Assembly: GCA_019120525.1 (NCBI GenBank) | Contig: DWUW01000327.1 | Span: forward strand, 1-8,549 | DNA length: 8,549 bases | From: Candidatus Eisenbergiella stercorigallinarum | GTDB lineage: Bacteria > Bacillota > Clostridia > Lachnospirales > Lachnospiraceae | Reading direction: 5' to 3' | Shown here: positions 1 through 5,973 of the stretch, piece by piece | How positions within the stretch are numbered: the stretch's first letter is position 1 | Layout of the letters: each line of letters begins with the position of its first letter | Notes under the pieces: generated by a model | Seen by the model: only the letters and a program-made list of their open reading frames with translations | What the model was told of the DNA's origin: nothing | Database searches by the model: none | Position numbers and translations under genes: made by a program

Positions 1-9
1 CGCGTCCGT

Positions 10-240
10 TCAACGCATCCAGTGGACTTCAGTCCCTGTCCGGGCCGTTTCAACAGCCCCTATTTTCCATCCATATCCCTTTCCTAACGCCGCGGCCGGG
101 CACATCCCTCCCGCTGTCCGCAGCGCTCCTATCCAGGCATGCAATAACTTTTCCGAAAAGGAGGTCCCGGCAATCAGGGCGGCAGGCTTCTGCCCGCCAT
201 GCGGCGCTTCATGCGCGCGGTATTCGTTTTGGCCGGACAT
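10..240 (-). CDS. Doubtful 76-residue ORF downstream of hypE
   Basis: An open frame of 76 codons begins at ATG 240 and ends at TGA 10. I do not recognise the product. It has no clear membrane segment, signal peptide or metal motif. The residues before the ATG form no good Shine-Dalgarno sequence: the nearest purines are CGGAAACGGGA, which abut the start and belong to the palindrome at 245-256. Codon third positions are not strongly biased, unlike the hyp genes next to it. It could be a spurious frame, or the remnant of a gene that once followed hypE. It is listed because no other frame explains this stretch. Confidence 0.2.
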   Translation of the reverse strand: MSGQNEYRAHEAPHGGQKPAALIAGTSFSEKLLHAWIGALRTAGGMCPAAALGKGYGWKIGAVETARTGTEVHWMR

Positions 241-348
241 TCCCGTTTCCGGAAACCATTTTACTATATCATATAATTCCCTGTCTGGGAAGCCCTCCGC
301 CCTTTCTCCTTCCGATATCAGAAACGGTGGCGCCGGCTGCGGCTTTCC
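241..348. other. Gap after hypE with a 12-bp palindrome
   Basis: The short gap downstream of hypE contains the perfect palindrome GTTTCCGGAAAC at 245-256. It also has an AT-rich stretch (260-280) that reads TATGATATAG on the minus strand and could be a weak -10 element, with no convincing -35. A purine-rich GGAAGGAGAAAGG run (minus strand, about 303-315) looks like a ribosome binding site but has no start codon at a suitable distance. I see no T-tract terminator after hypE here. Confidence 0.3.
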
Positions 349-1335
349 TCAGCAGATCCTGGGAAGCCCCTCCCCGATCAGCTCCGGCACCACCCGAAGC
401 CCGCCCAGGGATGTGTGCAGGATCACCTTACCGTCCTCTCTGTGGGAAATCTTACCGATCACGGCCGCGTTTTCGCCGTAGCGGCTTTTCTTCATGCAGG
501 AAAGCGCCAGCTCAGCGTCCGCCGCATCCACTACCGCCGTCATTTTCCCCTCGTTTCCCATGTAGAGGGGATCCAGGCCCAGCAGGCCGCAGAAGCCCTT
601 TACGGGAGCGGATACCGGCAGAGCCTCCTGGGAAAGCTCCACGCAGCAGCCGGAGGAGCGGGCAAACTCGGAAAGCACCGTGGCGAGGCCGCCTCTGGTC
701 ACATCCCGCATGGCATGGACGCGCACGCCCGCCTGCCGCATGGCGGACACCATCTCGTTTAAGGGAGCGCAGTCGCTTCTGATCTCATTTTCAATTCCCA
801 TCCGGGAGCTTAAGATCGCCGCGTGGTGCTCTCCCAGGAAGCCGGATACCAGAACCGCGTCCCCCTCCCGGCAGGCGGAGGCGCTGATGGAAACGCCCTC
901 CGGCACAAAGCCCACGCCGGCGGTATTGATGAACACGCCGCCCTTTCCTTCCACCACCTTGGTATCTCCCGCCACGATCATCACGCCCGCCTCCGCGGCG
1001 GTCTCCGCCATGGAGGCGGCGATCTTTGCCAGGGCTTCGCTGTCCGCCCCTTCCTCAATGATGAAGCCGCAGGTCAGGTATTTCGGCACAGCGCCGCTCA
1101 TCAAAAGGTCGTTTACCGTTCCGCACACGCACAGCCTGCCGATATCTCCGCCCGGAAAAAAGAGCGGGTCCACCACAAAGCTGTCCGTGGTCATGGCGAG
1201 CCTTCCGCTTCCCGCGACCACGGCGGAATCCTCCATTTTGTCCAGCACCTCATTATGAAAATTTGCCTCAAAAATCTCCCGGATCAGCTGGCCGGTCTCC
1301 CGGCCGCCGCTGCCGTGCGCCATTGTGATTTTCAT
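349..1335 (-). CDS. hypE: HypE, carbamoyl dehydratase of NiFe-hydrogenase maturation
   Basis: HypE accepts a carbamoyl group from HypF on its C-terminal cysteine and dehydrates it with ATP to a thiocyanate. This donates the CN ligands of the NiFe-hydrogenase iron via HypC-HypD. Visible features: the PurM-like N-terminus starting MKITMAHGSGG, the MTTDSFVVDPLFFPGGDIG segment (about 48-66) of the ATP-binding fold, VAGDTKVV (121-128), the RDVTRGGLATV motif (210-220), and the hallmark C-terminal PRIC with Cys328 as last residue. The 328-residue length suits the family. I start at ATG 1335 rather than the in-frame ATG 1356, because 1335 gives the conserved family N-terminus and has AAAGGA 10 nt upstream. 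The upstream ATG has its purines only 1-2 nt away. It follows hypD by 70 nt and completes hypC-hypD-hypE. The catalytic cysteine is present, so the product should be functional. Confidence 0.96.
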   Translation of the reverse strand: MKITMAHGSGGRETGQLIREIFEANFHNEVLDKMEDSAVVAGSGRLAMTTDSFVVDPLFFPGGDIGRLCVCGTVNDLLMSGAVPKYLTCGFIIEEGADSEALAKIAASMAETAAEAGVMIVAGDTKVVEGKGGVFINTAGVGFVPEGVSISASACREGDAVLVSGFLGEHHAAILSSRMGIENEIRSDCAPLNEMVSAMRQAGVRVHAMRDVTRGGLATVLSEFARSSGCCVELSQEALPVSAPVKGFCGLLGLDPLYMGNEGKMTAVVDAADAELALSCMKKSRYGENAAVIGKISHREDGKVILHTSLGGLRVVPELIGEGLPRIC

Positions 1336-1405
1336 GACCTGTCCGTCCTTTCCCATTCTCCTGTCTTTCCGCCCTGCAGTCCTTCTGCCCTATGGCCTTC
1401 CTGTC

Positions 1406-2563
1406 CTACAGTCCCTCGGACTGCCAGCAGGAAAAGCAGCTTCCTTCCGTGGAAACCATGCAGGCTCCCTGGGGCGTCTGGGGCGTGCACACTTTGCCGA
1501 ACAGCGGGCATTCCCGCGGCCGGATCCTTCCCATCAGTACCTGCGCGCAGCGGCAGGCGGGATTTCCTCCCACGTCCTCCATCAGTTCTGCGCCCCCCGC
1601 ATCGAAGGCTTCATATTCCTTTCTCAGCTTCCTTCCGGAACCCGCGATCACGCCAAGCCCCCGCCAGGCCGCGTCGCAGGGCTCAAAAAAGCGCATAACC
1701 CGCTCCTGCGCTTCCCTGTTTCCTTCTTCCGTCACCGCTGAAGGGTACATGTTCAGCACCCTTCCCCGCCCCTGCAGCTTCACCAGCGCGGCGATGGCCG
1801 CCAGGATTTCCTTTCCTTCAAAGCCTGCCACCACAAAGGGAAGGCCATACTTTCGGGCCAGAGGCTCGAAGATACGGCTGCCTGTGATCACGCTCACGTG
1901 TCCAGGGGCAAGAAAGCCGTGAATCCTTTGGGATTCACGGCTTTCTCGAAATATCTGCTCCCTGGCGGGAGCAGATATTTCACTGGAAAGCCGTATGCCG
2001 GCGGATTCCTGGTCTTCTCCGAATCGTTGCCCTCTGGCGGGAGCCGGTCCTTCGGCGTTATGGGCGCAGATCCAGTCGATGGCGGGCGGCATCACCTTCA
2101 GGGAGGTGAGAAGGCTCAGGTTTGTGACGCCCTGCTCCAGCGCTTCCTGTACCAGAAGGGCGTACACGGGCGTCGTGGTCTCAAAGCCCACGGCCGCGAA
2201 AATATATCTATGCTCAGGATCCGCTTTTGCCAGCTTCAGCGCATCCATGGGAGAATAGACCATCCGCACGCTGCAGCCCTTCGCGCGCGCCTCGCTCAGG
2301 CTCATGCTGCTTCCGGGAACGCGGAGCATATCGCCGAAGGTTACGATGCGGTTCTCCGGATTCATGCCCAGTTCGATCAGCCGGTCAATATAGGCGCTCA
2401 CCGTCACGCAGACCGGACAGCCGGGGCCGGAAACCAGCTCAATGGACGGCGGAAGCAGGGCCGGGATCCCGTTTCTGTGAATTTCCGCCGTATGGGTGCC
2501 GCATACCTCCATAAACCGCAGGGGCGGGCCGTCATAGCTTTGCATATACTCAAGGATTTTCAT
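1406..2563 (-). CDS. hypD: HypD, Fe-S scaffold protein for Fe(CN)2CO assembly, with an in-frame insertion
   Basis: HypD is a cytoplasmic [4Fe-4S] protein that, with HypC, carries the iron while CN and CO ligands are added for NiFe hydrogenase. Visible motifs: FMEVCGTHT with Cys21, SGPGCPVC with Cys49 and Cys52, VGFETTTP (125-132), GFLAPGHVSVITG (216-228), VVAGFEG (244-250), and a cysteine-rich C-terminus (Cys337, 339, 352, 359, 368, 376, 379) that would hold the cluster. I start at ATG 2563, preceded by GGAGGAGG at 9 nt. This gives 385 residues and overlaps hypC by 14 nt, implying translational coupling. An upstream in-frame ATG at 2650 would add 29 residues read from hypC in another frame. 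Odd feature: residues about 169-213 are extra compared with the usual short link between the LLTSLKVMPPAID region and the GFLAPGHV motif. The insert carries two related copies of a 14-residue motif and encodes perfect DNA hairpins. All conserved cysteines flank it and remain intact, so the protein is probably still active, with a surface loop. Confidence 0.95.
   Translation of the reverse strand: MKILEYMQSYDGPPLRFMEVCGTHTAEIHRNGIPALLPPSIELVSGPGCPVCVTVSAYIDRLIELGMNPENRIVTFGDMLRVPGSSMSLSEARAKGCSVRMVYSPMDALKLAKADPEHRYIFAAVGFETTTPVYALLVQEALEQGVTNLSLLTSLKVMPPAIDWICAHNAEGPAPARGQRFGEDQESAGIRLSSEISAPAREQIFRESRESQRIHGFLAPGHVSVITGSRIFEPLARKYGLPFVVAGFEGKEILAAIAALVKLQGRGRVLNMYPSAVTEEGNREAQERVMRFFEPCDAAWRGLGVIAGSGRKLRKEYEAFDAGGAELMEDVGGNPACRCAQVLMGRIRPRECPLFGKVCTPQTPQGACMVSTEGSCFSCWQSEGL
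1911..1946. repeat. Perfect 16-bp hairpin within hypD
   Basis: The left arm AGAAAGCCGTGAATCC (1911-1926) is exactly complementary to the right arm GGATTCACGGCTTTCT (1931-1946), with a 4-nt loop TTTG. It lies inside the hypD coding sequence. There is no T-tract after it on either strand, so it is not an ordinary terminator. Confidence 0.9.
1925..2059 (-). repeat. In-frame insertion in hypD made of two diverged 72-bp repeats
   Basis: This is the DNA behind HypD residues about 169-213. Two related copies lie 72 nt (24 codons) apart. Copy A encodes APARGQRFGEDQES (nt 2003-2044) and copy B encodes APAREQIFRESRES (nt 1931-1972), identical at 9 of 14 residues. At DNA level CTGGCGGGAGC recurs at 1962-1972 and 2034-2044, and GAAAGCCGT at 1912-1920 and 1986-1994. 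The copies are in frame with no stop. The boundaries are my estimate from where family similarity to HypD resumes. The exact shape could come from a palindromic repeat element inserted in coding DNA, followed by a tandem duplication. Confidence 0.7.
1948..1981. repeat. Perfect 15-bp hairpin within hypD
   Basis: The left arm GAAATATCTGCTCCC (1948-1962) pairs exactly with GGGAGCAGATATTTC (1967-1981) around a 4-nt loop TGGC. It begins 1 nt after the preceding 16-bp hairpin, giving two stems back to back in coding DNA. In hypD mRNA both would fold strongly. Confidence 0.9.
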
Positions 2564-2780
2564 CCGCCATGACCTCCTCCAGCTCGTCAAACAGCTCCTG
2601 CATCCGGTCTCCTTCTTCTTCCGAAAGCACCTGCAGGATGCAGCCCGCATGCACCAGCACCCGGTCGCCGGGCTTCACCTTTACAAGCCCGGCCTCCGCA
2701 GTGACCTGGTTTCCCTGAAAATCCACCACAGCCTTACTCTCTTTTACTGTCAAAACCCTTCCGGGCAATGCGACGCACAT
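2550..2780 (-). CDS. hypC: HypC, NiFe-hydrogenase maturation chaperone
   Basis: HypC is a small chaperone that binds HypD, holds the iron while the CN and CO ligands are attached, and delivers it to the hydrogenase large-subunit precursor. The 76-residue product starts MCVALPG, with the essential Cys2 exposed once the initiator Met is removed. It carries the conserved VKPGDRVLVHAG segment (about 35-46) typical of the HypC/HupF family, and its length fits the family. The start at ATG 2780 is supported by GGGAG at 2788-2792, spaced 7 nt. It is the first gene of hypC-hypD-hypE, and its last 14 nt overlap hypD. The 750-nt region before it has no gene, so the hyp promoter probably lies there. Confidence 0.96.
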   Translation of the reverse strand: MCVALPGRVLTVKESKAVVDFQGNQVTAEAGLVKVKPGDRVLVHAGCILQVLSEEEGDRMQELFDELEEVMADENP

Positions 2781-3109
2781 AAATTTTCTCCCTGTTATCT
2801 GAAAATGACATAGTTACCGTCTTATTTTCCCGGCCCATGGTCGCCGGAGGGACATGCGGACATGTCCGCCCGGCCCGCTGCCTGCGGGAACAGGCAGCTT
2901 TCCCGTATTCTCGCTTCTGCACACAGCTCTGCAGGAACACAGACCGCCCTTCCTATTATACACCCTTCCTTCCGGATTTCCATCCTTTCGCGGTTTTTCA
3001 TGCCGGATGCTTCCGCCCCAGTTACTTTTCATGGGGCGGGAAAACACTGCTGTTGCTTCCTTCTCCCATATCGAAAAACCCCTGCTTCATATCCGGCAGG
3101 ATACTCTGA
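2781..3109. promoter_or_regulatory. Upstream region of hypC with GC-rich palindromes; no gene seen
   Basis: No convincing gene lies here; short frames on both strands lack family features and good ribosome binding sites. What can be seen: a perfect 14-bp palindrome GCGGACATGTCCGC at 2856-2869; an inverted repeat GCTGCCTG/CAGGCAGC (2877-2884 and 2891-2898, 6-nt loop); and CCGCCCCA/TGGGGCGG (3013-3020 and 3032-3039, 11-nt loop). None is followed by a clear T-tract on the minus strand. They could be operators or 5' leader structure of the hyp transcript. I could not place a good -35/-10 pair, and I do not recognise a nickel/cobalt riboswitch. Confidence 0.4.
2856..2898. repeat. Paired palindromes upstream of hypC
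   Basis: The 14-bp perfect palindrome GCGGACATGTCCGC (2856-2869) is followed after 7 nt by the 8-bp stem GCTGCCTG/CAGGCAGC (2877-2898). Both sit about 75-120 nt before the hypC start. In the hyp mRNA leader they would form adjacent hairpins; in DNA they could bind dimeric regulators. Confidence 0.6.
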
Positions 3110-3418
3110 TACGGTTTAAATATAAGAATCTACATTGTATAACCGTACAAAAGTCTGAAACGACGGTTAAAAAGGGGATTTTCCGTTCTTTAACCGTACT
3201 TTTTACCACTATTTTGTCATCAGTACGGTTAAAGACCTGTTTTTCTCATCTGTAACCGTACTTTTGGGCTATTGGGTACGGTTATAAACAGATTTTTCAA
3301 GCTTTTAACCGTATCACGCCATGAAAAATACGGTTCAGAACAGTATTTTCCGGAATTGGATCCGTAAAAAATGGATTTTTGTACGGTTACAAAGCTATTT
3401 ATTCATTTTTCAACCGTA
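3110..3418. repeat. Array of 12 alternating TACGGTT / AACCGTA sites (six inverted-repeat units)
   Basis: Six units, each TACGGTT, then 23-24 nt, then AACCGTA, with 14-25 nt between units. Forward sites start at 3110, 3162 (GACGGTT), 3224, 3277, 3329 and 3382. Reverse sites start at 3141, 3192, 3254, 3307, 3360 (ATCCGTA) and 3412. Alternation is strict, and ten of twelve sites are exact. Start-to-start steps are 31, 21, 30, 32, 30, 23, 30, 22, 31, 22 and 30 bp, all close to two or three helical turns. The unit period is 51-53 bp, except one of 62. The inner 23-24 nt segments also share a pattern: mostly A-rich beginning, central TTTTC-like run, T-rich end. The flanking motif often extends to GTACGGTTA / TAACCGTAC. 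The block is AT-rich against GC-rich neighbours. It sits between the 3' end of the SUFU gene and hypC. Function unknown; a multi-site operator or an array of alternative RNA hairpins are the main possibilities. Confidence 0.9.
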
Positions 3419-3530
3419 TCATGTAAAAAAGTTCTGTGGAAGACTCTGCGGAATGTTTTCCTGCAAAAATTCATGGAACATTTCGCCGGATATCCCGGTT
3501 CCTCTGTCCGTCCGCCGCATCATCCGCCTC
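3419..3530. other. Gap downstream of the SUFU-domain gene
   Basis: No gene is seen. On the minus strand, just past the SUFU stop, GGAAC and GTTCC (about 3475-3502) can pair around an inner CCGG...CCGG stem and are followed within a few nt by ATTTTTGC. This is a weak terminator candidate for the rtcB-SUFU operon and not a convincing one. Confidence 0.25.
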
Positions 3531-4574
3531 TTATTCGATCACCCGGATCACATTCCCGTCCCGGTCGGTGATGGCAGTGGGCTCCAGCTCCACGGTCATG
3601 GGGAAGGAGGACAGCGGATAGACTCCCGCATGGGGTCCCAGCGCGCCGCCCAGCTCCTCCAGGGCATTCTCCGGCAGGATCAGGACGGTCACGCCGTCCT
3701 CCTCACAGACGCCGGCTTCCTTTCCCGGCCGGAACAGGACGGCGGTATCGCGGCTCTGAAGGAACAGCTCCCGGCCCTTTCCCACCCTGGCCCGGAGCAT
3801 CCGGGTCAGGGTCCGGTCGTGGCCTGCGCCCAGGCGGAGGGTGACGCGGCCGTTTTCCAGCCGTGCGCCCAGCTCATCCATATAAAAGAAGGCGGTGGAA
3901 GAGCCGTCCCGGTCCATCCCCTCCTGCCATGCCGCGCGGAGGGCGGCATCCTCCATCATGGAGGGGCGGGACAGGTCAGTGACGCACAGCGGGATCCGCC
4001 GTTCCAGCTCCGTCAGAAATTTTTCTCCGTTCCAGCACATCATGGCGGCCATTTCATCTGCCGTCAGTCCCACCGCCTGCAAAAAGGCAAAATGACCGTT
4101 GGACGTGTCCGCTTCTCCCAATTCCGGGTCAACCCGGAAGCCCAGGGCAGTCAGTCTGGTGTCCGTCTCCAGGGCGATGGGGCCGTTTGCGTCCATATGA
4201 TGGCCGGAGCCGAAGGCGTTGCCGCTGGAAAAGACATACCGGGCCAGGTTCTGGAGCAGGCTGACGGGCCAGACGGGAGGCTGCTCCTCCTCTCCCCGTT
4301 TAAGGCGGAAGGTCAGCTCGAATCCATAGCCGCTTATCTCAGGGTCGTCGCTCTCTTTTTCATAAAGCTCGGTAAAGCCGTAAGTCACATAGTGCCAGTG
4401 GGGAACGCCGCGTTCGCTTTTCCACACCTCCACGCCGTCCAGGGGGTCGTCCCCGCCCAGGGCATAGGGGATAATGGTGCCGTAGAAGAGGCCCTCCCGG
4501 GCCGGGTAAAGCCGGTGCATCGCCTCCGCGATGGCGTCAAAGCCGGCCTGCGTCAGTTCGTTTTCATCGTTCAT
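3531..4574 (-). CDS. Suppressor-of-fused (SUFU) domain protein
   Basis: A 347-residue cytoplasmic protein. The N-terminal part (about 10-200) matches the bacterial SUFU-like family: YGTIIPYALGGDDPLDGVEVW (31-51), VPHWHYVTYGFTELY (57-71), the acidic SDDPEISGYGFELTFRL segment (75-91), WPVSLLQNLARYV (102-114) and GHHMDANGPI (124-133). In animals SUFU binds Gli factors; in bacteria the domain turns up in proteins of unknown role, sometimes as an immunity-like partner, so I infer no exact job. The C-terminal third (about 200-347) is a further region typical of the longer bacterial members and has no motif I can name. No signal peptide or membrane helix is seen. Start ATG 4574 has AAGGAG at 4583-4588, spaced 8 nt. 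It follows rtcB by 33 nt on the same strand, so they are probably cotranscribed and may be functionally linked. Confidence 0.88.
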   Translation of the reverse strand: MNDENELTQAGFDAIAEAMHRLYPAREGLFYGTIIPYALGGDDPLDGVEVWKSERGVPHWHYVTYGFTELYEKESDDPEISGYGFELTFRLKRGEEEQPPVWPVSLLQNLARYVFSSGNAFGSGHHMDANGPIALETDTRLTALGFRVDPELGEADTSNGHFAFLQAVGLTADEMAAMMCWNGEKFLTELERRIPLCVTDLSRPSMMEDAALRAAWQEGMDRDGSSTAFFYMDELGARLENGRVTLRLGAGHDRTLTRMLRARVGKGRELFLQSRDTAVLFRPGKEAGVCEEDGVTVLILPENALEELGGALGPHAGVYPLSSFPMTVELEPTAITDRDGNVIRVIE

Positions 4575-4607
4575 CCGGTTTTCTCCTTTTTCTTTTGCCT
4601 GTGTGCA

Positions 4608-5816
4608 TTAGTCCCCGTCCCCGGCCTTGAAATTATAGATGGGCCGAATGATCTTCACGACCTCCGCCGTGGGGCCGATGTTGTCCAGAATATCCTGCAT
4701 TCCCTTGTAGGCCATGGGGCACTCATCCAGAGTGGCCCTGCTCACCGAGGTGGTGTAGATCCCCGCCATCTGCTTTTTGAATTCGGATACGGTGAAGGAC
4801 TGCCTGGCGTCCGCCCGGCTCATGAGCCGTCCGGCTCCGTGAGGGGCCGAGCAGTTCCAGTCCTCGTTGCCCCTGCCCACACAGAGCAGGCTTCCGTCCC
4901 GCATATTGATGGGAATCAGCAGCCGCTCTCCTGTCCGGGCGGACACGGCCCCCTTCCGCAGGATCATGGCATCGGTGTCGATATAGTTGTGAATAGTGGC
5001 AAACTGCTCCTCCACATGGAGCTTCATGCCTCCCACGATCTCGTCCATCATGGCCTGTCGGTTGAGCATGGCGAAGTGCTGGACGATTTTCATATCGTGA
5101 ATATACTGCTCAAACAGCTCCCCGGACACATAGGCCAGAGCTTTGGGGATACTGGTCCGCTTCTGATTTTTCAGCTTCTTCAGTTCTTTCTGGATCTCCT
5201 TCCTGCGCCCCTCCGCTTTCATCCGGGCAATCAGCGCCTCGGCGGAGGCGTCGTCGGCACGGTTGAGCATCCTGTATCCTGCTTCCTGATAGTAGCCGGC
5301 CACCTCCACCCCCAGATGACGGCTGCCGGAGTGGACCACGATATAAAGGTTCCCCTCGTCGTCCCTGTCCGCCTCGATAAAGTGATTGCCGCCTCCCAGG
5401 GTGCCGATGCTTTTCTCCGCCCGGAGCAGATCTGCATGGCGGGCACAGCACAGTTCGTTCAGGTTGATCTGGCTGAAATAGCGGTGAGCCTTCTCCCGAA
5501 TGGAAAATCTGGATGGAATTTTCTCGCGGATCAGCCTGTCCAGCTTCTGAAGCTCCAGCCGCTTCTCCCGGATACGGATGGTCTCCATGCCGCAGCCAAT
5601 GTCCACCCCTACCAGATTGGGCACCACTTTATCCGTTATGGTCATGGTGGTGCCAATGGTACAGCCCGCTCCGGCATGGATGTCGGGCATGAGCCGGATA
5701 CGGCTGCCCGCCGCAAATTCCTGATCGCACAGCTTCTGAACCTGCGCGATGGAGGCACTGTCCGCCACATCAGTGAAAATCTTGGCCTCGTTGTATTTTC
5801 CTCTGATCTCGATCAT
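4608..5816 (-). CDS. rtcB: RtcB-family RNA ligase (3'-phosphate/5'-OH)
   Basis: RtcB joins RNA 2',3'-cyclic phosphate or 3'-phosphate ends to 5'-OH ends using GTP and Mn2+, through a histidine-GMP intermediate, in RNA repair or tRNA splicing. The 402-residue product is nearly all one RtcB domain, at the short end for the family. Metal and catalytic residues are visible: DIHAGAG (45-51), VGVDIGCG with Asp72 and Cys75, GTLGGGNHFIE with Asn144-His145, VHSGSRH with His162, ATIHNYID with His276, APHGAGR with His326 as the likely guanylated residue, and IYNFKAG with Lys397. A charged helical stretch (about 195-220) follows the HSGSRH region. All key residues are present, so it should be active. Start ATG 5816 is preceded by AAAGGAA at 5821-5827. 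It lies between an unrecognised 87-residue gene and a SUFU gene, with no RtcA, archease or PrfH visible nearby. Confidence 0.95.
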   Translation of the reverse strand: MIEIRGKYNEAKIFTDVADSASIAQVQKLCDQEFAAGSRIRLMPDIHAGAGCTIGTTMTITDKVVPNLVGVDIGCGMETIRIREKRLELQKLDRLIREKIPSRFSIREKAHRYFSQINLNELCCARHADLLRAEKSIGTLGGGNHFIEADRDDEGNLYIVVHSGSRHLGVEVAGYYQEAGYRMLNRADDASAEALIARMKAEGRRKEIQKELKKLKNQKRTSIPKALAYVSGELFEQYIHDMKIVQHFAMLNRQAMMDEIVGGMKLHVEEQFATIHNYIDTDAMILRKGAVSARTGERLLIPINMRDGSLLCVGRGNEDWNCSAPHGAGRLMSRADARQSFTVSEFKKQMAGIYTTSVSRATLDECPMAYKGMQDILDNIGPTAEVVKIIRPIYNFKAGDGD

Positions 5817-5973
5817 AAAGTTCCTTTCTATTCCCGGGGCATGACGATCCCGTCAGCCTTTTCTGCAATTTGAGCCGTCAAGAAGGACGTTTCCCTACAG
5901 GCGGTCTCAGGGCGGCTTCATACCGGTTAGATTCCTCCTCTCTGTTTTCCGAAACCGGCCATATTGTGAATAC
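5817..5973 (-). promoter_or_regulatory. Upstream region of rtcB with an SD inside a hairpin loop
   Basis: In the 157 nt between the small gene and rtcB, CCGGTT (5923-5928) and AACCGG (5953-5958) form an inverted repeat on either strand. On the minus strand its loop contains a strong AGAGGAGGAAT ribosome-binding-like run (about 5931-5942). The next ATG (5921-5919) opens a four-codon frame, MKPP then stop. This may be chance, or a leader peptide or regulatory element for rtcB. No clear promoter or T-tract terminator is visible. Confidence 0.3.

Noticed and set aside
150..205. AAGGAGGT on the plus strand near 157-164 as the ribosome binding site of a plus-strand gene
   Set aside because: No start codon follows at a workable distance, and no coding frame with family features begins there.
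1336..1356. hypE start at ATG 1356
   Set aside because: It adds seven residues before the conserved MKITMAHG, and its purine run is too close to the ATG.
349..1698. Several plus-strand open frames across hypE and hypD
   Set aside because: They are stop-free shadows, rich in Arg, Pro, Ser and His, of genes with all conserved HypE and HypD motifs.
2564..2650. Longer hypD N-terminus from ATG 2650
   Set aside because: It would overlap hypC by 101 nt and adds a Cys/Arg-rich stretch unlike HypD. ATG 2563 gives the family N-terminus with GGAGGAGG in front.
2814..3119. Short frames on both strands in the gap before hypC
   Set aside because: They overlap each other, lack good ribosome binding sites and have no recognisable features.
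3110..3418. CRISPR array
   Set aside because: The repeated unit is only 7 bp, alternates in orientation, and the inter-site lengths switch between about 14-25 and 23-24 nt. There is no long direct repeat and no cas gene.
3321..5873. Very long plus-strand open frame (850 codons) opposite rtcB and the SUFU gene
   Set aside because: It is the antisense of two well-supported genes with family motifs, and has no recognisable domains. GC-rich codon use on the other strand leaves it free of stops.
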